A stretch of 64,000 nt of DNA from Distichodus sexfasciatus (lineage: Eukaryota > Chordata > Actinopteri > Characiformes > Distichodontidae): positions 866,972 to 930,971 of the forward strand of contig JAVGVS010000099.1 of NCBI GenBank assembly GCA_032718565.1, written 5' to 3'. Shown here piece after piece: positions 34,555 through 44,504 of this stretch. The position numbers and the translations under genes were made by a program. Positions within the stretch are counted from its first letter, which is position 1, and the number at the start of each line of letters is the position of its first letter. The notes beneath the pieces were generated by a model. The model had not been told where the DNA came from and ran no database searches. It saw only the letters and a program-made list of their open reading frames with translations.

Positions 34555-34835
34555 GTCACATAACGTGCAGCGGTACGAAGATGTTATGAGTGGCGAGTTA
34601 AACAGCGTTATTATCAGTTTCCTTTGAATGGCAGACCGTCGTGAACCAGACGCGAGCTCCAAACTGTCCCCAAAAGATCATTGTTGGCCGCGCTGTTTGT
34701 TTGATTTCTCGGGGATGAGTTAAGAATGACCGATCGCAGGAGGTCGCCGTACTTCCCTCATCTCAAACCTCCATTTCAGTTATTACAGATGGATCTGATA
34801 CGGGGTATGTGATAGGCTTTGTTTTTGCCACGTCT
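34555..34835. promoter_or_regulatory. Candidate conserved non-coding element
   Basis: Complex sequence with ggcgagttaaacagcg, ttattatcagtttcc, gaatgaccgatcgcagg, and gagataaacaattgtttaat (forkhead and SOX-type cores, including palindromic ACAATTGT). Selected by eye. Confidence 0.35.
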
Positions 34836-34999
34836 CATGAGATAAACAATTGTTTAATGATTTTTTGCTATCTTTTAATATTGTGCGAGGTTCTTAAGCT
34901 CCGGTCGGATACATTGTACTGATACGGAGAAACGTGAATGGAATTTGGAAATGTTTTTGATCTAATTTTGTTGTTATTAGACATGAATAATTTATAGAC

Positions 35000-35400
35000 C
35001 TGTAACAATAGATCAGTCTACATCGGTACATGGATTCAGTGATCAACAATGGGATATTGTCTCATATTGAATCAAATTGAAATTCCATTGTAGCAGTCAT
35101 CGCAATCGAATCTTTGTCCGTTGATTCAATATAAAGGCAACTCGTCTACTTCGGTTGGCGTCATGCTGGACAGATGTGCGTTGGTATTCGTTTGTGAACT
35201 TGAAACCACATTAACAACCTGATTGGAGATGAAATGAGTCTATCAGCTTTCTCCAGACCTGTGATTGTCTGTTTTTTTGTGCAACATTTATAACGCACTA
35301 CCAAGTGGAGCGAGCATGAAGGCGAAAGCTCTGCCATACACTCAGAAGTTTGGCACAAAATAACACCATACTATTTCGTGGGACAGCTTTTCAAAGCTAC
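35000..35400. mobile_element. Degenerate DNA-transposon remnant, reverse relative to 30413
   Basis: Starts with a terminal-repeat-like cctgtaacaatagatcag. At 35354-35371 it reads ggcacaaaataacaccat, the reverse complement of the core phrase at 30597 and 30970. The nearby gagcgagcatgaaggcg also matches the reverse complement of sequence near 30920. So it is the same family in the opposite orientation. No open frame remains. Confidence 0.4.
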
Positions 35401-35483
35401 AAGAAATATTGTTACATTTTAATATGGCGAGATCTTGTGACACAGTGTGAGAATAAAAATTCTTGTCGCTTTGAAAAGCTGTC
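35382..35483. repeat. Inverted repeat, 24-bp arms, 54-bp loop
   Basis: Left arm gacagcttttcaaagctaca + agaa (35382-35405) pairs with right arm 35460-35483 with a single mismatch. The loop is AT-rich. It could be a very short MITE or transposon end, or a transcribed hairpin. Its arms are longer than is typical of chance palindromes in this window. Confidence 0.8.
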
Positions 35484-35659
35484 AGACCTCTATTCGATAT
35501 ATTGTGTGCATTCATGAACTATCCTTTTCAAGTTAAATTGTCTTCAACCCTGTGCCTAACCTTGCTCAAGAAAAAAAATAATTATTTGTATTCAAGCTAA
35601 ATAATCGTTCGCTATTCATAATCGCGATGTCATATCACTTAGACTTACCCGTCCTAGAA

Positions 35660-35755
35660 TGTCTACATTTACAACAATTTTAATGCTCTTATCCAGCTGA
35701 ATGTGAACCTACAACCTTTTGGTTCACAGATGAGTGTCTTATCACTACAAAGTTC
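35660..35755 (-). repeat. SINE family B fragment
   Basis: ttaatgctcttatccagctg then gtgaacctacaacctttt matches the tail and tRNA-head parts of the family B copies at 56295-56470 and 58583-58773. The middle is deleted. Confidence 0.5.
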
Positions 35756-35829
35756 TTTTTCTTACCTCCATAGTGACGGGATCTTTTCACAAGGAGAGGG
35801 AAATGCGAGTTTAGAAAAATGCGCCGTAA

Positions 35830-36185
35830 AACTCTGTGACCTTTCCAAATCCGAAGCTGTCAATGACGAATAGAGGATATCTCCCCGAGATCCTGTCTCA
35901 GTTACCGTGCCTAAATCCCCTGCTAATTAGTCACAAGACAGGGGACACAGCCCCCCGCTTGGACCCCAAACCTGACCAATGCTGCCACTTTGCAACCCGA
36001 TTTCACGGGAAACGCTTGCTCGGAATTTTGTGGCGGCTTATTTTGGCTTGGCACGGCTACGGGGAATCTGTCGTTTGCGAGAACATGGGAGCCATGAGAT
36101 ACGAGCCGCTGCCGATGCCGATTCAGGGTTTAGGGAAGGGATTAACGCGCCCGGCCAGAGACGACCGACGGATTTAACGTTGTTG
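35830..36185. promoter_or_regulatory. Candidate regulatory block with CpGs
   Basis: GC-balanced: ccctgctaattagtcacaag (TAATTAG core), gatttcacgggaaacgc, gccgctgccgatgccg, acgcgcccggccagagacg. A 113-codon + frame runs through it without a recognisable domain. Confidence 0.35.
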
Positions 36186-36415
36186 ACGAGGTGTAGATTT
36201 TAAAGAGTGCTCTTCTCTGCTACCCCACAATTATTTCGTAGGGTTTTAGTCTGAAATGACTCAACTCAAATGGAGCTTACTCTTTTTTTTCCCTTCTCCG
36301 ATAATGCTGAATGGACCCTTAATGACTAATTTTCGAGAAAACCAGAGCGCTTCAGTGTGCAGTTATTGAAACCGACGGGCTGAAGGGGACCGCTTTTTTT
36401 TGGCGGGGTGGGCCT

Positions 36416-36797
36416 TAGGCTGGGCAATATGACCTCAAATCAGTATCACGATTAACTGATCGTTGTACGTTAGAGTGAATTTAAGTGAGTGAACAAAACA
36501 CGGCACACAGTGCACTATAATGAAATCTGACCTCTACATTTGACCCTTCAGTTAAGGAGCAGTGGGCAGCTGACAGGTGTAGTGGCAGACTGGATGGGGT
36601 GGAGTCACATGACAACACATGTGGTAGTATCTTTTAAGTGGGCAGTACATGAACACACACTAAAACTATTAACAGGATTGTTTTTTAAAGCGTATGACCA
36701 GAATTTTAAAAAACAGTCAAAATAACCGACAAGATTATATCAATTAGAGGTTCTGAATGTCAGTTTTGATTAATTTCTGATTAATTGCCCAGCCCTA
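36416..36797. mobile_element. TIR DNA transposon (agggctgg family) carrying a nested SINE
   Basis: The left end is taggctgggcaatatgacct and the right end ttgcccagccctagc, forming inverted terminal repeats. Internal phrases (agtggcagactgg, gtgggcagtacatgaac, ttagaggttctgaatg) match the other copies. A 5'-truncated SINE family A fragment lies at 36484-36576. Without it the element would be about 290 bp. It has no transposase and is non-autonomous. The superfamily is not proven. Confidence 0.7.
36484..36576 (-). repeat. SINE family A, 5'-truncated, nested in a DNA transposon
   Basis: Contains ggcacacagtgcactataat, gaaatctgacctctacattt + gaccc and aaggagcagtgggcagctga. On the - strand this is the 3' body and tail without the tRNA head, the truncation expected from incomplete reverse transcription. 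Insertion post-dates the host element. Confidence 0.7.
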
Positions 36798-36824
36798 GCT
36801 TCAGGCTCCATTTGCAGTTTCTTT

Positions 36825-37000
36825 GATGGCGAGGAACGAGTCCGGCTCAGTCGATGAACCAACGCAATCAATGGGCCTCGACCAGGACAGAAGCCAGCGA
36901 CCGAGACAACCAGCTCCCCATTCTTCGATTGCTGCTAATGCTTCAGCATGGCCAATAAAATCTCTTTTCATTTAAATAAAACCAAAAACTCAAATTGACG
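36825..37000. promoter_or_regulatory. Candidate conserved non-coding element
   Basis: It contains caacgcaatcaatgggcc, cgattgctgctaatgc + ttcagcatgg, and gccaataaaatctc (CCAAT then a Hox-like ATAAAA). Complex sequence immediately beyond the transposon end. Confidence 0.35.
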
Positions 37001-37640
37001 ACTGGACAAATGCAGACAACAGGCTTTCCCTTGCTTCGATTGCAAGGGTTGTGGGATGTGGAAAACGGTCAAACGAAAACAGCTTTACACAGTGGAAACT
37101 TTTATAGCCCTAACAAAAGAAAGACCTATAAATTACCCAGCTCCTGTTTTTTTGTGTTTCTTCTACCTTAATATTCCTCCTCGAGCTGCATCAGGATAGA
37201 TTTTATCCCTTATCTAAATACTTAAGTCCACACTTGTAAAACTCAACCCCGCAGCTGGCGTTGAACTCCATCACTCCGTTTCCATTATTTCGTCTCCGAG
37301 GAGTTTTTGAGAATAGAAGTACTTTTGTGGAAAGGAGTAAGCGTCCAGCTCATGCCATCAGGGTTGGTTGGGTGGGGGGCAAAAAAAGTAAAACAAAACG
37401 CCAAGGCCACTCGCTGGCACCGAAGTTATGCGCTATACGTTAACAGAACAAATTCTTTCTTCACGCTTAATGGCGTATCGCATTAGTGCACATGCCCGGG
37501 GTCGAGGCTGCCGCTTATCTCGCATCCCTCGGGTCTTAAGAATAAACTCAGCAGCGCGTTGGCCGCTTGTAAAATGTTGGTTTCTGTCTGGAAAGCCACA
37601 GTAACCTCTTTCAGAGGTTTGTGGACGGAAAGTCCAGGTG
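37001..37640. other. No gene seen; mixed spacer
   Basis: Mixed composition. 37430-37620 is complex with several CpGs (ttaatggcgtatcgcattag) and could be a weak regulatory element. Frames up to 78 codons show no domain. Confidence 0.35.
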
Positions 37641-37646
37641 TAGCAC

Positions 37647-37988
37647 AGGGCTGGGCGATATGAGCTCAAATTTGATTATGATTATTTTGATTATTTACCT
37701 TGATTATGATTTAGTGACAAGGTTTGTAGCGTGACTTAACTATAAAAGCTGGAATATTTTGCACATCTTAATAACTGAAAGAAACATGCAGATGTGGTCG
37801 CAGTCTGAATCACACACTGTTGTATGTTTTTAAGGGGACCATAAATGAACAAATTTATTTTCATTTATTTTCATTTATTTTCTAGGGAAATTATTAACAG
37901 AATTTTTTAACTAATCATGTGCAAGATTACGTAGATTAGAGGTTCTAAATATTGGTTACGATTTATTTTCGAATAAATGCCCAGCCCT
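37647..37988. mobile_element. Complete TIR DNA transposon (agggctgg family), 342 bp
   Basis: It has perfect 10-bp terminal inverted repeats, agggctgggc at 37647 and gcccagccct at 37979-37988. The hexamer tgtagc lies just outside both ends, a possible trace of a target-site duplication. The interior is AT-rich and non-coding, with a short tcatttattt triplication. This is the best-preserved copy in the window. Confidence 0.8.
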
Positions 37989-38029
37989 AATGTAGCGTGT
38001 AAAAAAGGCTTTAAAGCCTGCATTTAAGA

Positions 38030-38465
38030 CTTCGACCCTCGCTGATAAAAGAGTCTCACTCCCTGCTATATTGCTAGTGAAAACGTCACAGCGGTAATTC
38101 ATAGCTTCGACCAAACTGTAATAAGACAGTACCCCGTTTTAGTAGCAAGAGCCGCTGTTCGGTTCCCTAAAATCTCTTTTCAACCCCCTCCACTTTTTTC
38201 TCTCCACCTCTATCAACACCAACTGCAAACATATGTTTTCAAAACGCCAGAACCACTCAACGCCGCCAAACGTCTACAGCAATTACAGGGGATTAAAGGC
38301 AGGATATAAATGACCTTGTCCTGAGCCAGGCCCCATTATTACCCGTTTTTCCTTCTCTTTCGTTTTCTCTCTCTTTTACTTGGCTCCCAGTCGTTTCGCT
38401 CGGGTCACTGGTGTTGCCGTGGCTAATGCCAGAAGATTGTTAAAGAAGAACAACGTCGCATGTAG
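38030..38465. promoter_or_regulatory. Candidate conserved non-coding block
   Basis: It contains cagcggtaattcatagc, ctacagcaattacaggggat + taaaggcagg, caggccccattattaccc and ggctaatgccagaag. High complexity and TAAT/ATTA cores; no repeat family. Confidence 0.35.
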
Positions 38466-38479
38466 AAATGTTAATTTGT

Positions 38480-40250
38480 CTGGAACTGCTTGAGTGTTTT
38501 TTTTAGGGGAAAGTGGTCGGTATAATTTAGGAGAATTATTTGACTTAGAAGAAGCAAGTTAAAGGTTTTTCTTTGTTATTTGGAAGATCAAATGCTGAAA
38601 ATGTAATGCTGAAATTCTGAAATTGTAAGATAAAAGCAGATATCAGACTTTAATTAAAAAAAAAAAAAAGACTTTAATCAGGCTATCATGAGTGCCTCGA
38701 CTGTGGTGTGACACGTGTTAATTTACTTTAGGTTTTTAAAAGGAAAGAGGTTGAAATAGTATTATTTATTCTTAGTCCCAAGTTAAATCCTGACTGATCA
38801 GTATGAGAAAGAAGGTGATAATGTGGTATGTAAAAATACAAATTTGGAACTACTTTAGATTTTCAAAGGGAAAGACATCAGTTGGGATGGTATTATTTAG
38901 GAGAATTATTTACTTCTCAAACCAAAGCTGTTCCTTCATCAATTAGGCTACAAGATAATCAAATTAGGAGTAAGAGGGACGGACAAGCAGATCTCAGACT
39001 CAGGACAAACATTTTTGGTTGTGGTGGCAACATCACATGACAATACTGATTTGTCTCAAATCAGCTCTGGATATTTAAAGGGACAGAGTTCTGTTTTAAA
39101 GGTATTATTTAGGAGAACTATTGACTTCTCAGTCCCAAATAATCAAATGCCGTGTAGCAATATTAGAAAAAAGGAGTTTCCGACAACGTGGCAGGTACAG
39201 ATTAGAATTTGCTTTGAGCTGCTTTAGATTTTTTAAGAAAAAGAGGCTAGTTAAAATGGTATTATTTAGGACAATCATTGACGTCCCAATCCCAAGCAAA
39301 AGCTATGTCAATATAAATAGATCTCAGACTTCAATCAGACTATATGGACGTTAACATTTTGGCTTTTAGTGACAATGTGGCAAGTCAACATGGTAATCTG
39401 TCTCAAACTACTTCTCTTTAAAGGGAAAGAGATCAGTTAAAATAGTATTCTTTGGGAGAATTATTGATTTCTCAGTCCCAAGTTAAAGCCCTAATGACTT
39501 AATGCTGAAGATATCAATATTAGAAATGAGGGGATGGTGAAAATGTTGGGCTTTCCTGATAACATGGCTCATAAAACACTAGTTTGTTTGGAACTGCTTT
39601 TGACTTTTAAAGAGAAGGAGACTGTTTAGAATGGTATTATTTAGAAGTATTATTGACTTCTTAAGCCAACAATTTAGGTTTTTGAGACTGTTTAAGGTTT
39701 TAGAAGATTGGTATAATTTAGGAGAATTATAGGCTTCTCAGTCCTAAATAAATGCTGAAGATATTAATGTAAGAAATAAAGGGACTGTGAACATTTTAGG
39801 TCTTCCTGACAACATGGAACAGAAAAATGCCAACTTGTATTGAGCAACATTGGAGTTTTAAAGGAGAAGGGGTCAGTTAGGATGGTGTTATTTAGGATAA
39901 ATTATTGACATCTTAGGGGATAAATCCAAAGCTTTGTCTGATGAAAGATGATGGAATTTTGTAAAATTGTTGTAAAATTTGAGAGACAGTAGAACAGATC
40001 TCAAACTGTATGGGCATGGACATTTTAGATCTTGACAACTTGACATGTAAAATACTAGTTCTTTTAAAGCGTATAAGCTCAATGAGCTTATTTGGGAGAA
40101 TTATTGACTTATTAGTCCCAAGCCAAAGCTTGTTTCTTCATCAGTTGGAAGATGATCGAAGGCTGAAGATCAGTATCAGAGAGAGAAACAGGGATGGCCA
40201 AGCAGATCTTAGACTATAATTGAACATCTTAGACTTTGGTAGAACCGTGA
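38480..40250. repeat. Degenerate satellite, unit about 200 bp, block 1
   Basis: The anchor ggtattatttaggagaatta + ttgacttctcagtccc recurs near 38520, 38758, 38892, 39102, 39258, 39444, 39633, 39710, 39883 and 40088. Between anchors come gttggaagatgatcaaatgc, gcagatctcagacttt, gacatgaacattttagg, gacaacatggcatgtaaaa, and a tttttaaagggaaagagg word just before the next anchor. Anchor spacing ranges from about 77 to 233 bp owing to deletions. Not a family I recognise. Confidence 0.8.
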
Positions 40251-41165
40251 TGTCTTCAGTGAGAACATTCTATCATTTTGCACTATGATCAGTGGAGAAC
40301 AATATTGGCTACCCAATGTCAAAAACGATCTGAGAGTGCTTCCTTTGCCAAGTGATCGTCTCTGAGTTGCTGCTCTGTTCCCCAACACATGATCTTTCAA
40401 AGACTTCCCACACTCTCGGCTTACTTGCGAGTCCAACTCCCAACCTCCATCTCTCTCCCGGACTAGCATCCAAAGCTCCGGCATGACTCTCACCTCCTGC
40501 CAAAAGTCGCCCTGTGAGCTGGCAGCTGAAAGTGGGCTTCAAAGCGTCTGGGCCCTCCGCTGCCGAAAGAGGAAGACGCTGGGAAGTCGGGGATCTGGTT
40601 TTAAAGGGATAAAGGAGATGTGTTGTGTGAATAACAAAGGAGAGATAATTAAACCCCCTGCGCGTGCTGTTAGTGGTCTCAGAAAGAAGATCTTTTGTGA
40701 GTGACGACTGGAAGCCTCTCGCTCATTTCCAGTTGTGTTGCCAGTGATGCCATTTCCCCATCTTATACCCTTTTTTTTCTTTTGAAGCTTCAGGAGATCG
40801 AGGCTTTGGAATACAGAGTGAAAAGAGATTAGCTAGTCACCAAATGAAGCTTCGGTTTGAGAATTAATTGTTCTTTTTCAACTTTGCCCAATTGCACAGA
40901 TAATCCACTTAATTCTAGCCAGTTAAATTTTTATGAACATTCTCCTCACTAGAACATTTGGAAAAAGAAATCATACTGTGTTGGACGATTGGATCCTTGG
41001 ATTATGTAATTTCTGCATTATTATGAAGAGATCTCAAATCCTACCGATTACCAAGAGTGGGAAGAAAACTCAAATTCTGCCAAGTTCCCTTTTCCCCTCT
41101 GCTCTTGCAAGGAAATAAAACTCATGTTGCCAAAACTTAAAATGCTCATAAGCTTTTGAATTTAG
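40251..41165. promoter_or_regulatory. Unique segment splitting the satellite; candidate regulatory DNA
   Basis: No satellite anchor occurs here. It holds GC-balanced sequence (40310-40600), ggagagataattaaaccccc near 40641, and a TAAT-rich patch near 40840-40930 (gagaattaattgttc, ccacttaattctagcc). Either an ancient element around which the satellite spread, or an insertion into it. Confidence 0.35.
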
Positions 41166-41640
41166 TCTGAGACTGATATTGTGTCTGCACATAAAAAATT
41201 TAGTTTTTGATGGCTGCTTTAGTTCATTTAAAGGAAAATATGACAGTTAAAATAGGGTATTTTAGGAAAATCTCTCAGTCCCAAGCTAAAATGTCGTAGT
41301 TGAAAGATGATCAAAGGCTAAAAATCAAACGAGGACAAAAAGGCATGATCAGGCAGATCTCAGACTTTAATCAGACTCCAAGGACATGAACATTTTAGCA
41401 TTTCATGACAATGCAGCATGTAAAAATGCTAATTAAAATGGTTTATTAAAATTGTACTATTTAGGAGAATTATTGACTTCTGAGTCCCGAGTTTTTTTCA
41501 ACAGTTGGAAGACAACCAAATGCTACAGATAAAAGGAACAAAATAGATGCATGATTAAACTTGAATCAGAATCTAAGGACTTGTTGGAAGTAAATTCTGT
41601 GGAAAATCTCATACATGAAAGATGAACAACTTTTTTGGAC
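41166..41640. repeat. Degenerate satellite, unit about 200 bp, block 2
   Basis: The same anchors lie near 41256 and 41455, with gatcaggcagatctcagact, caaggacatgaacatttt and gcagcatgtaaaaatgct between them, 199 bp apart. Same orientation as block 1. Confidence 0.8.
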
Positions 41641-42400
41641 GAACACAGGCTTTGAATGCATGTGACTTGCTACCTATTGAGCTAACTAGCATGCTAACAA
41701 CATTTACTAGCTTGCTACTATAACACAGTTAAACTAGTTAACCAAAACAGAGAGTATGCTGTGAATTTTGGTGAACATTCTGGTTATTTTAACTCTCAAA
41801 ACTTTCAGCCTTATTTGTGTTTGCATTATTGGCACTATGTTGGTACATTTAGCTATGTATTTAATCAGGCCTTTACTGAAGGCTAGCGGGAACTGCATTG
41901 TGGATACTCTACAGTAAAGTAGGATGGGGTTGGAAGTGACACAATGATTGGTGTGTCCTAAAAATGTAGAAAGGGATAAAATTGGTGAAAAGGCTGTTTC
42001 TGTTGATGATAAGTTGACCTAGCTGTTAAACTACAAGCTGTTGAACTAATGTTAAGCTCATGATCAGGAATGGGCTAACAACAAGAAAAATAGTAGCAGT
42101 TATCCTTAATGGATTAGAGAATGACCGCCTAAATTGTGACCAAAACTACATTGTTTTTTTCCTAAAAAGGGTCAAAAGAGGGTGGCCAGGGCTGCTGACA
42201 AGAAATGTAATGGCAAGAGTCTCTTGAATGAGCTGAAACCGTTAAGCCATAAACTGTGTCTCCACAACAAAAACTGTGGAAGGAGTTAAAGACGAACATG
42301 AAATGAAATAAAAAATGAAGGCAAGGGCTCCATGAAGCACTTTGGGGTTAAAGTCATGCACAGAACCCCCAGGGTTTACGTTTCTCCACCATACCAATCA
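41641..42400. other. No gene seen; spacer
   Basis: Mixed AT-rich sequence with agctaactagcatgctaac and similar small palindromes. No repeat family is assigned. Confidence 0.35.
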
Positions 42401-42479
42401 TCCGAACTACCTTGTGGAATAAATTAGCTAGAACAATTTCTGTTCATTTAACAATGACCAGTTCTCCACCTTGCAGTCC

Positions 42480-42970
42480 TCGTTTACAAAAGACTCTATT
42501 AGAGAGCGCGTTGATTAGAGAACCTGTCATTTAAAAGGCGAAGCGACCCCTTCATCCTCAACAATTCTTGGGTCCAGAATTAGGCCTAGCTTTTATAAAG
42601 CTGGCGTTTCGGACAGGGTCTGGCGCTTCTGAGCCAAGAAGACGCTCTTTCTCTCCCTCTCTCTCTCTTTCTCTCTCTAGTGTGACGGCGATAACGACCA
42701 CACTCGCTAATTGTTTGATGTTAAATATGCACCATCAATCAGGTGTAATTATGACATGGCTATTGCTGGCTCTCCTGGGTCCAATAAGCTCTAACAACAT
42801 TATAAGGGGAAATGGGGATGGGGATGGGGATGGAGGGAGGCAGAGAAAAAAATGCCTCATAAGCATACCGGCAAAGACAGTCCCAATTCTGTAGGCATAA
42901 TTGAATTACCACATGTCTTCGGGATGGGTACTTAGCGGAAATATTAGTTTCTGGCTTTGGCTCTCCCAAC
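42480..42970. promoter_or_regulatory. Candidate conserved non-coding element cluster
   Basis: After a CT tract comes cactcgctaattgtttgatg, atgcaccatcaatcaggtgt + aattatgac, caataagctctaacaac, then a (GATGGG)n run at 42811-42833 and ggcataattgaattaccac. The density of TAATT cores and the high complexity make it one of the more enhancer-like stretches. The 108-codon + frame has no domain. Confidence 0.45.
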
Positions 42971-42999
42971 GACTTCAGCTTCGTGGGCCATTGTGGACA

Positions 43000-43237
43000 G
43001 GTCATTAGCGCTACAAACGGGAATTGTGGCAGCCAAGAGGATCATAGTATTTATTTATATATTTATTTTGGTTCTGGACTATGGAATTATTTTCTCCACG
43101 ATAGCGTTTAATGGACGTTCGTGTTTATTTCTATCTTTCCAGGTTGGGCGTAAATAATTTCGCGCCATTGGCAGGTCATTTCCCTTGAACCGGAATATCC
43201 CCACCCCCTCACCCTTTTACCCTCGCTGTTGTCTCTC

Positions 43238-43239
<2 letters not shown>
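43000..43239. promoter_or_regulatory. Candidate conserved non-coding element
   Basis: Includes aggtcattagcgctacaaac, ttctccacgatagcgtttaa + tggacg and aaataatttcgcgccattgg. Forms a cluster with 42480-42970 and 43290-43580. Confidence 0.35.

Positions 43240-43289
<50 letters not shown>
43240..43289. repeat. (CT)n microsatellite
   Basis: About 25 CT units, placed between two candidate regulatory blocks. Confidence 0.95.
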
Positions 43290-43292
<3 letters not shown>

Positions 43293-43580
43293 AATTGCTC
43301 GTTTGTTTCAGTTATTTTTCTCTCTCTGTAGAGAGCTAATTGAGTCTGGGAAAAATAGCACAGAAAAAGGACCGGCTAATAAATATCCATAATGCAGACA
43401 ATGCTGGGCACTGTGTTTACTGTCGATTTAGCCCTTAATTTGCCTGAAAGAACAAAAAAAAACCAATTTGGCCGAGCTTCTTCATGTCTGCTTTGTTTAA
43501 ACTTTACCTTAGACATTTGGGTTGTCTTTTGCAATAAAATTGCCCCTCCGTCCTCCTTTAGACATTGCTCTGAAAAGTAT
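43290..43580. promoter_or_regulatory. Strong candidate conserved non-coding element
   Basis: It contains ctggtaattgctcgtttg, gagagctaattgagtctgg, ccggctaataaatatccata + atgcag, and gatttagcccttaatttgcc. Dense TAAT/ATTA cores in a short unbiased sequence suggest a homeodomain-bound enhancer. Stops interrupt all frames. Confidence 0.45.
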
Positions 43581-43899
43581 AAATCGGTGACCTGCTTTTG
43601 ACCCCCTAGCCACCTCTTTTTCTTTCTCTCTCTCTCTTTTTAGTCAGTGCCTTTACCAACCTATTCTGGGGTGTATGTTTCTGTCGTAAATAGACTTCAC
43701 CCCAGTCAATTTGCTTTGTTTGGAGGTTGAGCGGTTCACCACATTCTGCAAAAATTAATCAAATTCCTGACAGAGGCTGGCATTTTTTCCCTTCTTTTCT
43801 CTTAACAAAGAGAGTGTATGAGGCTGAGAGAGGAATCAAAGCCCTTTGAAAAATTGAGGGCTATTCACAAAAGCAGACCGAGTTCTTTTCCTTCCTCCT

Positions 43900-44450
43900 C
43901 TCTCTCTTATTTCTTCTCTCCCTCTCTCTAGCCATCACAGAGGTCATGAATGGACGTCCTATGTGAAACCGAGGTCAGAGGTCGGCTTGTAACGCCAGCT
44001 GTGTCGGCCGACACGGACTAGAAAAAAGAAGGCTGGTAGAGAAGATGGCCCCCTAAAATATCTTCTCCTCCTTTGCCGCGCCGCCTTACGTTCTACCCTG
44101 TTTTGCAACTCTGGCTCTTCCTCTTGCCCGATTGTTGATGTCGAACAGCACTAACGAGAGAATCCGCTCGATTGCCTCCGTCTGTCCTGCGGGCCTCCGA
44201 TGCGCCCAGGCTCCTATTAGCATTCATGTCTTAGACACAGCTAATTGTGAGCAGAAAAAGCTCATTGTCTCTCTTGGCTTCCTGTACAAAAAGGTTCGGC
44301 AGCTAGCAGGCTTCCGCAGAACTTGCAGACAAGCAGCACTTTTGTTTCAAAGAATTCTCGCTACGACCCCCACCCTCTGGTGTAAAAAGCGACTTGGCCT
44401 CACGAAACGTGACAAGGTCACTTCTCTCACTCTGGGTTTATGCCTGGGGT
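43900..44450. promoter_or_regulatory. Candidate regulatory block
   Basis: A CT tract ending in ctctctag at about 43931 resembles a splice acceptor; it is followed by ccatcacagaggtcatgaat and gaggtcagaggtcgg (nuclear-receptor-like AGGTCA half-sites). Further right are gctcctattagcattcatg and cagctaattgtgagc. A 138-codon + frame (44132-44548) runs through it without any recognised domain, and I do not call it a gene. Confidence 0.3.
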
Positions 44451-44504
44451 TACAAAGTCAGCAGACGGCGCTTAGCATCAGTCACATTTTCGTTAACAAC
44501 CTAA

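Noticed and set aside
43915..43931. Strong pyrimidine tract plus ag as a coding-exon acceptor
   Set aside because: The sequence after it has stops in all frames before any plausible donor, and CT tracts are common here.
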